Source of the DNA: Agrypnia vestita
Lineage: Eukaryota > Arthropoda > Insecta > Trichoptera > Phryganeidae
Assembly (NCBI GenBank): GCA_016648135.1
Contig: JADDOH010000316.1
Location: forward strand, 1 to 64,000
Length of the DNA stretch: 64,000 nucleotides
Direction of reading: 5' to 3'
In this document: positions 57,355 to 64,000 of the stretch, piece after piece
Position numbering within the stretch: position 1 is the stretch's first letter
How the letters are laid out: every line of letters starts with the position of its first letter
Notes under the pieces: generated by a model
What the model saw: only the letters and a program-made list of their open reading frames with translations
What the model was told of the DNA's origin: nothing
Database searches by the model: none
Position numbers and translations under genes: made by a program

Positions 57355-58194
57355 GTAAAGTTCGTAGCGATGCTCATATCTGGAGAGCCTCTGGTTATCA
57401 TCGATCGTTTCCAAATAGTGCACCCCTCACTATCGTCGTTCAAGCAGCTCGCTGAAAAACTAAATACTACTTCATCTCTACCCGTGGTAACGAAGACATC
57501 AAAGGAAACAGCGACCGACGCTGCGACGTCAACTTTATCTTTGATAACATTAGACGTGACTTCACCAGGGACAGATAGCACAATGTCATCTTTATTTGTG
57601 ATGCCGTACAATGGCGTAGCGACAACGAAGCACGCGTCTTCACACAACGCAACTTCAACAGCAACTCACAACATGTCATCTTTATCTATGACACCGGATG
57701 ACTTTACAACGACAACAAACCCCGTAAAAATATTAAACGCAACATCAATAGCGACCGGTAACGCAATTTCAACTTTATTTTCGGTTCCGCGTACCGACGT
57801 TGATTCAAAAACGATTGACAGCACAATGCTATCGATGACGATTTCATCAAAAAGCACAATAACGCTAATATTCACTAAAATTCCTTCCACGAGTTCGATA
57901 CCTTCAACAATAGCAAAAGAGTTAAAAAACAAAACACAAAAAAAATTCAAGCATCATCTAGTCAAAATTGCTGATAGTAAAAGGAAAAGAAATAGGGGAA
58001 AGGGGAACAAGTATTTTCGTGGTCACAAAGTAAATGGAACGACAAAAATTAGAGTTGCAACTAGAGATAACAGAGAATTTGATAATAATTCAAAGTATTG
58101 GCTAAGTCTTGCTATAGCTACGCATATTATTTGTCTTTTTTTACTTATAATTCTCCTGTGTATAACAATTTATTTGATAAATAGCAGATATTGA
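57355..58194 (+). CDS. paralog 2, exon 2: mucin-like stalk and anchor
   Basis: Acceptor atttcag, phase 0. VKFVAMLISGEPLVIIDRFQ closes the ectodomain. Then about 170 residues rich in Ser and Thr (TTSSLPVVTKTSKETATDAA and similar), suited to O-glycosylation, with several Asn-x-Thr/Ser sites. A Lys/Arg-rich segment follows (IADSKRKRNRGKGNK) that contains a furin-like RKR site. Membrane helix LFLLIILLCITIYLI and tail NSRY. Whole protein 418 residues. AATAAA at 58,263. Confidence 0.85.
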   Translation, partial: VKFVAMLISGEPLVIIDRFQIVHPSLSSFKQLAEKLNTTSSLPVVTKTSKETATDAATSTLSLITLDVTSPGTDSTMSSLFVMPYNGVATTKHASSHNATSTATHNMSSLSMTPDDFTTTTNPVKILNATSIATGNAISTLFSVPRTDVDSKTIDSTMLSMTISSKSTITLIFTKIPSTSSIPSTIAKELKNKTQKKFKHHLVKIADSKRKRNRGKGNKYFRGHKVNGTTKIRVATRDNREFDNNSKYWLSLAIATHIICLFLLIILLCITIYLINSRY

Positions 58195-58638
58195 CAAAAA
58201 TACGTAAATTAATTATATCCATATGTTAGTAGATACCCTTGAACATTTATGTTAATAAGAAGAATAAATAATATTGGCAGGTACATTATTTTTTTCCTAT
58301 TCTATAAAGATTTTCAATATGTTTCTTTTTTTTTTGGAAAATGAATTTTTATTTATTTATATTGAATTCAAAAGCGTTTTGTTTACATAAGATATAAATG
58401 AAATTATAATATAATACATCCATGACAGAATTACCAGAATACTAAATTAAGATTAACTTTAACCTCAAATATAGTTCAGTTGATTTGATTTCGTTTGTGT
58501 TTTAGTGATTATAATTAGATAGTTTTATTTTTTTTCTTAGAATTTTTGCATATTGGAAACTCAGTGGGTTCTGCATTAAAATCTATTTAAGTTAGTTCAT
58601 GTCTATATGTTTTGGTACCTACCATGTGAGTTATAAGT

Positions 58639-58646
58639 TATAAAAA
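58639..58646 (+). promoter_or_regulatory. candidate TATA box of paralog 3
   Basis: TATAAAAA 101-108 bases upstream of the ATG. No matching initiator at the ideal distance, so weak. Confidence 0.3.
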
Positions 58647-58746
58647 CAAAACATTCAAACGCAGAACATAAATCCGTCATCTGTTGTGACAGCTAAAAGA
58701 CGTTCATTTTTTGTTTCTTCGTCGGTTTTTTTTTACTTTGGCAAAA

Positions 58747-59148
58747 ATGCACCGTTGGCCGTTTTTATTGTGCGTAGCTTTTAGCTTCGTTGGTGGTTCC
58801 CACGGCTCCCTGGAGGTGGACTTCGGCCCGAGCCAGGATGGCATCTTCGTCTCGCAGGCTGACTGCAAGGGCGACGAATTCAAGGTCGAAGAGTACGCCA
58901 ACTACCCCAACATAACTAGACCCCGCGGCTCCAACAATTACTTCCTCAAGATCGCCGGCTCCGGGTGCAAGATAACCACCCCAATCGCTTTCGAAAAACC
59001 CTCTCAATTAGCGATGACGTACATGAGCGTCTCACCGGGAATTCGCTTGCAAATCGTCATAGGTAACAAGGTGTACGAACCTAGTATGAACGTCACATCG
59101 TGGACTTCCTTCACAAAAGACATTGTAAATGTACCCCAAAAAGCACAG
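58747..59148 (+). CDS. paralog 3, exon 1: secreted ectodomain
   Basis: 134 codons from ATG 58,747 (preceded by gcaaaa; the upstream in-frame start would be a TTG and is not used) to a donor CAG|gtaata, phase 0. Signal peptide about residues 1-20 ending GGSHG. Then SLEVDFGPSQDG, QADCKGDEFKVEEYANYP, RPRGSNNYFLKIAGSGC, KVYEPS and VNVPQKAQ. Sits only about 550 bases after the paralog 2 stop. It joins exon 2 at 62,317. Confidence 0.85.
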
Positions 59149-59218
59149 GTAATATTGCACAAAACATTGCGTATCTAAATACGAAATGAATTGTTGAGTA
59201 GTTTAGAATTTCTCATTC

Positions 59219-59567
59219 GGAATAATCCAAGAATATGGTCCAGTTGTTCATACAATGAAAATAAGTATTTCACTGTATGATTTAATTAAAACTGTTAATT
59301 TAATTTAAATTAACACTGTTAATTTAATCTAACTAAAATAATCGTCATCTAAATTAAACAAACCAAACCTAATAACCTAACCCCATATATTGCCTATGAA
59401 ATGTCAAAATATGCAGTGCATTTTCGAAGCTTTAAAGTGTAATATCTTTTTTAATACTTGATATTTAAACGTAAATTATCTTTCATTTTGTTGGCACGTT
59501 CAATAATATAGTGAAATACTCATTTTCGTTGTATATGCAATGGGACCATGAGCTTGGATTTAGCCTC
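59219..59567. mobile_element. intron MITE of paralog 3
   Basis: Begins CGGAATAATCCAAGAATATGG about 70 bases after the donor, ends GGGACCATGAGCTTGGATTT. The middle (CCAAACCTAATAACCTAACC) is the reverse of the TTAGG-like run in paralog 2, so the element is inverted relative to that copy. Confidence 0.78.
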
Positions 59568-59740
59568 TCATTCAGTATCTCAACTCTGGGACTTAATGTT
59601 AGAAGTGCCTATGTCGGATTTTGGTAAAAATGAACTAGACATCAGAAAGTACTTCTAAATGAGGATTCTTTTAGGAGTACCTTCTTTTAGGAGGCTTGTT
59701 TATAAATATTTTCTGTAACTAATGATCACGAGACAATATA

Positions 59741-60278
59741 CAGGGTTATTTGGAAAACATTAATAACCTCGCAGGACTATATTCCTCTCTTGATTATGAG
59801 TCGAAAATGTTCAAGCTATTATGACCTAATATCAATAGTTCAGGAGATATGCGACATCAAAATTTGCATTTTTTTTTCAATATTTCTGAATTATTTTTTG
59901 TAAAAGGTTGGACTATCACCATAGTAACTCATATTGAATATTAAAAATTCATTCCCTTTAACACAAGTCAAATAAAAAAATAAAAACCTTCGAATTCCAA
60001 TTGGAAAACATTCCAATTGGAATTTTTTCAGGGTTTTTATCATTTTGTTTAACTTGTATTGAAACGAATGAATTTTTCGTAATCGATATGAGTTGCTGTA
60101 ATGATAGTCCAACGTTTTGCAAAAAATAAGTCAGAAATATTGAAAAAAAATGCAAACTTTGATGTCGCATATCTCCTTAACTATTAATATTAGGTCACAA
60201 TAGCTTGGACATTTTTGACTCATAATCAAGGGAGGAATATAGTTCTGCGAGGTTATTAATGTTTTCCAATTAACCCTG
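59741..60278. mobile_element. TA-foldback element, full copy (538 bp)
   Basis: CAGGGTTATTTGGAAAACAT ... complement, TA on each side, in paralog 3 intron. Close in sequence to the copies at 32,317 and 45,374. Confidence 0.9.
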
Positions 60279-61143
60279 TATATGTCGAAAGTTATTTACA
60301 CCTATTGTTTATGAACATTTCACTGTTTTGACATAGGCGCTTCTATCATTAAGCTCCAGAACTCGTTTTGATGATGGGGTTTCCAAAAATATGGGCCCCA
60401 TGACAAATCCAGCGCACCATACTGTAACTCAAGGTACCTACGTTTTCACCACCCCAATTGTTTGTTTTCGTGTTGTATTTTGTTTTATATTCCCTTATTT
60501 AATTTAATTAAGACATTTCTATGTCCCCCTATCAATCTTGACACCACACCCCACGAATTTCGGTACATATTTTATTTGTGTCCCCCCTAACGAAGACATA
60601 GCGGTGCTGAAACCTGTCGACGTTTAAAATAATCAACATGGCGTTTTGTTAAATTCATTAATTTAATTAAATATAAATATATAAAAATGGACAAATACAA
60701 ATGTCCATATTAATATACGTATGTAAGCTTATTATTATAAAGTTCGCTAGAAGTAACTCTTTTCCAAAAAAAAATATGAAGATTAAAATATATAAATACT
60801 AATGAAGTATATACGTAGGTATGTCAAAAATATGAATCAAAGCATCAAATTCAAACAAGAAAATACTTTATTACATGGAAGTAAATACAAGTAGTACCTA
60901 TGTATGATAATTTATCATTACAGTTCATTACGGGGTTAATCAAGTTATTAACTTTATTATAATTTATTTCAAACTTAATAATCAATTTAAATAATGAAAT
61001 TGGCTGAGCGTTGGGTTAAAATTGATTTTAAATAGATTTTAAGGGTGCCTATTATCGAACCTGGTACTGATAATTGCGAATATAAAACACACAAGGAACG
61101 TGAAAAATTTTTAACATAGTATTCGTGCCAAATTATACTTATA
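60279..61143. other. paralog 3 intron, unassigned
   Basis: Contains GAAACCTGTCGACG near 60,610, reminiscent of Penelope terminal repeats. Otherwise AT-rich with nothing recognised. Confidence 0.4.
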
Positions 61144-61575
61144 CTAGCTGTGCCTGCGCGGCTTCGCACGCGTAGATTTTTAGTACACTGTTTGGATCGT
61201 CATAGAACTTTCGCGAACCTTCTAGAACATTTTCCTTCCAGAACTTTCAAGAAATTTATCGAATGTACAGGAACCTTCTCGACACACCGACACATTCCGC
61301 CACTCAGTTTAGAACCTTATAGAACTTTCGGGAATTTTCTAGAACCTTCTCCTTCCAGAACTTTCTAGAGCAGGTTTTTCCGGAACCCTCTAGTTTCACC
61401 GACACAGTAAGCGCGCCTATTTTGAAACAATCTGAAGCATTTGCGGCCTTCCCATAACAAAATAATGTGTTAGAAAGCACATTTTCGGTACCCACTCCCA
61501 CCCACGCTCAGCCACCCTCACCAAACTCGCGTATTTTCGATGTGACACCAAGGGCTATCCACCACCATAACCTTA
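61144..61575 (-). mobile_element. non-autonomous Helitron, copy 2
   Basis: Reverse copy of 19,290-19,777: on the minus strand it ends GAAGCCGCGCAGGCACAGCTAG before T. Body with TTCTAGAA and GGAAGGAGAAGG repeats. The frame 61,150-61,368 belongs to it. Confidence 0.75.
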
Positions 61576-61682
61576 GTACTCATCCTTAGTTCATCATGTC
61601 CTTCCGTAAGGACATGATGAACTAAGGATGAGTCCTTACGGATGTCATATCCTTTATCATGTCCTTACGGAAGGACATAAAA
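61576..61682. repeat. clustered hairpins of CTTACGGAAGGACAT type
   Basis: TCATCCTTAGTTCATCATGT and its complement form a hairpin around CCTTCCGTAAGG; a second, smaller one with the same TCCTTACGGA core follows. It may be an unusual Helitron 5' junction. Confidence 0.65.
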
Positions 61683-61773
61683 TAGATTTTAATAATGCCT
61701 CAACCATCGCATTAATAACGAAACATGCAGAATATACAGGGAAGCAATAGATATACATAAAAATAAAAATAAC

Positions 61774-62160
61774 ATGAATTGCCGCGACGAAGCGATCCGA
61801 ATTCCTTATACTTGGAAATCCATTCTTAACGACTGTAAAATCTTTTCAAAATCAGCCCCTAATAACCCGATTCCAAGTACAAACGCAGTAAATGAACATA
61901 TTAATATAACTAACAATAACGGAATTTCCAACAATAATAGAAGAATTACCAGGTCACAAAGTAAATTCAGCAATTAGCCTCGCATTAGGCTTCACTTGGA
62001 TCTCGACTTCTGGAGCGAACGGGGGTGCTTGCCATCAATTTAAAATAGAACTCGAAATACAAGGCGCAAAAATCTCTTTGAAAATGGCCAGTGCTATCTG
62101 TCCGAAGCGTTGGGTACAATATAACAGTCTTCCTCAAGACTGCATTACGCGGATTATCCT
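61774..62160 (+). other. unrecognised retroelement-like frames
   Basis: Frame 61,774-61,977 ends in NNRRITRSQSKFSN; after it, another frame reads MASAICPKRWVQYNSLPQDC. The NSLP pattern suggests a LINE C-terminus, but the assignment is weak. A TA run follows at 62,176-62,200. Confidence 0.35.
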
Positions 62161-62316
62161 AGAAAATAATCCTTCATATATATATATATATATATATTGA
62201 TTAACATGTTCCATTTAAATACTTAAAAAAATACATGAATCGTACACATTTTCAAATAAATCCGCACGACGTGCGAGAACAATATTAGACGATCATTAGA
62301 ATTTCATCACTTCCAG

Positions 62317-62766
62317 GTGAAAATCTTGGCACAACTCAAAGCAGGGACGCCGCTCCTCGTAATTGACAGTTTGAAAATAACGCCCCACCCGGGCAGCAGC
62401 CAGAGAGCGGCGGAGGTCACGACCCCGTCGGCGAAGAGTCTCGCAGACGCGACTCCGACAAAGGTAGCGGAAGCGGAAGTGGAAACTGCGGCCGGCGGGA
62501 TATCCGTGCAAGGGCGCCGGCAGGAAGCGCCGCTGGGCGCCCGGGAGGAGAGCGAGGAGTACGAGAACCACCCCTACGTGTACATGGTGAAGCCGCACCT
62601 GGACTTCCGCGCGCAGAAGGGCAAAGCCAAGGGCGCCTCCGCCGCGGAGGCCACCAACGTCGCCTTCTGGCTGTACCTGGCCATAGTCTCGTTCCTGATA
62701 ATATTACTATTGTACTTGGCCCTTTTTTACCTGACGAAATATTTGATTAGCGCTAACTGCGTTTGA
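62317..62766 (+). CDS. paralog 3, exon 2: stalk and membrane anchor
   Basis: Acceptor ttccag, phase 0. VKILAQLKAGTPLLVIDSLK closes the ectodomain; then an Ala/Glu/Thr-rich stalk, shorter and more acidic than in paralog 2 (REESEEYENHPYVYM), and a membrane helix FWLYLAIVSFLIILLLYLAL with tail ISANCV. Whole protein 283 residues. Strikingly GC-rich, while its introns are AT-rich. Confidence 0.85.
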   Translation: MKILAQLKAGTPLLVIDSLKITPHPGSSQRAAEVTTPSAKSLADATPTKVAEAEVETAAGGISVQGRRQEAPLGAREESEEYENHPYVYMVKPHLDFRAQKGKAKGASAAEATNVAFWLYLAIVSFLIILLLYLALFYLTKYLISANCV

Positions 62767-62820
62767 AAAATCCCGTAAATTTAGCGATACGCAATTTCGT
62801 TACAGTTTAGGGCCGGTTGT

Positions 62821-62954
62821 TTCAAGTTGGATTAAAGTGAGCGTTCTTTTAAAGCGTAGATTTTTACGTTCTCCGCCAATCGGACGATCCGCTTTCGTGA
62901 AAATCTACGCTCTGATCGACCGCTTACTTTGGTCGAACTTGAAACAACCGGGCC
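62821..62954. mobile_element. PIF/Harbinger-like MITE, copy 2
   Basis: GGCCGGTTGTTTCAAGTTGG ... CGAACTTGAAACAACCGGGCC, preceded by TTA. Some 55 bases after the paralog 3 stop, so it may lie in its 3' UTR. Confidence 0.85.
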
Positions 62955-64000
62955 TCGGTGTGGGAGGTTTGTTTATAACTCGGCAAATATGTTTTTCGCT
63001 CGACAAAGTTTAAGGGGATAATTATTCAAAATAATAATGGTCCTCACTCGGCGACGATCTTAGCGCCACAGAAAATTTTCTGCGATCTTGTATGGTATCA
63101 ATGTTTGTTTATGTATATTTTTTAGATATATAAATCTTATCTTTCATAGTGATTTATTTAAATATGTTTTAAATCACAAAGAAGCGTAATCTGAAAAGTC
63201 CAATAATTTCATATGTGTATTTATGAAAAACAGTCTGAAAGTTACATGAAAAGTGAGTGAAGTTTATTAAAATAGAACCATGTAAACAAATTGATAATAC
63301 TTAGCACTTGATACAGAATTACATATGGCTAATAAAAGAAAACGTAAATCATGTTAATTCATTGTTTTGGCACACTCACATATGAATAAAAATTGGATTG
63401 GAATCTTACAAGAAAAGAAATGAATCAGGAATTTGAGAATAGGCCAGTAATAAATTCATAATGGTATTTTCAAATTTATTCATTTTCATGCTGGTATTAG
63501 GCCTAATTACGTGAAGCAGATCGTTACATCTAGTAAAATAGTCAGAACCCTTACATTGACTGTTTATTTTATTGTTTATTTTACATTTGTTAATATAAGT
63601 TACTAATAACTCCACACTAGGTAAAACCTGTTCTGTGGCAGTTATTCTCATTTGATAGTTATGTAATAGTAACAAATAACAATAGTAAAGAATTATAAAC
63701 GTAAAAAATGAAAGCAGATTAAAATTTAGTAATATATACAATCATACGAATACATAAATCTAAAAGAAAATAAAATATACATGTAAAATTAAGATAAAAA
63801 TTTAAGTACAAAGATAAATACTGTATACTTGAAATTGTAGAGTACGCTTAAAATTATATAAAGCAGATTTCGCCAATTCAGAGGTCAAGGGCGGATAACT
63901 TCTTCAGCATACCTTCTACCTGATATTTTTATAAAATTAGTAATACGGTGTTTAAAAGGTTTTTCTAATGTAATTTCTTTAGTTTCATTCAATTTGTTAG
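62955..64000. other. AT-rich 3' flank, no gene seen
   Basis: No coding signal or known repeat. The minus-strand frame at 63,406-63,741 is low in complexity and unrecognised. Confidence 0.5.

Noticed and set aside
58711..58746. Upstream extension of paralog 3 from 58,711
   Set aside because: That start would be TTG; the ATG at 58,747 begins a clean signal peptide.

Overview
The window is AT-rich eukaryotic DNA with short, widely spaced exons, GT-AG introns and a very high load of degraded transposons. It is an insect chromosome segment, most probably from a moth or butterfly (Lepidoptera). This rests on an arthropod Lsd-1 type perilipin, an insect-style SV2-like transporter, Helitron ends closing in CTAG before T after a GC-rich hairpin, degenerate TTAGG-like runs, and several LINE reverse-transcriptase tails of the kind common in Lepidoptera. 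The species cannot be named from sequence alone.

Layout. From 1.8 to 18.9 kb on the minus strand lies one gene, perilipin-1 / Lsd-1: a 5' UTR exon at 18,790-18,910 and eight coding exons down to 1,832. The start codon appears to be split by the first intron (A|TG). From 23.5 to 39.5 kb, also on the minus strand, lies a major facilitator gene of the SV2-like family. Nine exons join in frame to the stop; only the extreme N-terminus is missing. From 46.3 to 62.8 kb on the plus strand lies a tandem array of three paralogous two-exon genes. Each encodes a signal peptide, a conserved two-cysteine ectodomain of about 115 residues plus a short motif at the start of exon 2, a variable Ser/Thr/Pro-rich stalk, and one C-terminal membrane helix with a very short tail. 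I do not recognise the family. The ectodomain loosely resembles a MAM or other jelly-roll domain. This array is the best candidate for something undescribed.

Everything else is repeat or unremarkable AT-rich spacer. The commonest repeat is a palindromic (foldback) element of about 540 bp inserted at TA, present in eight full or partial copies, two of them nested in other elements. There are also two mariner pseudogenes, an internally deleted pogo-type transposon that kept both ends of its transposase, hAT-like and PIF/Harbinger-like MITEs, a MITE family ending in ACTCCCTTTC, two Helitrons in opposite orientation, two related solo LTRs, Penelope-like fragments, about seven LINE tails, and a family of foldback elements that share arms but carry different tRNA-like heads.

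The three loci do not form one pathway as far as sequence shows. Perilipin acts on lipid droplets, the SV2-like protein is a membrane transporter, and the three-gene family probably acts at the cell surface. A related MITE occupies intron 1 of all three paralogs just after exon 1, so it probably predates the gene duplications. No rRNA gene, bona fide tRNA gene or CRISPR array was seen.
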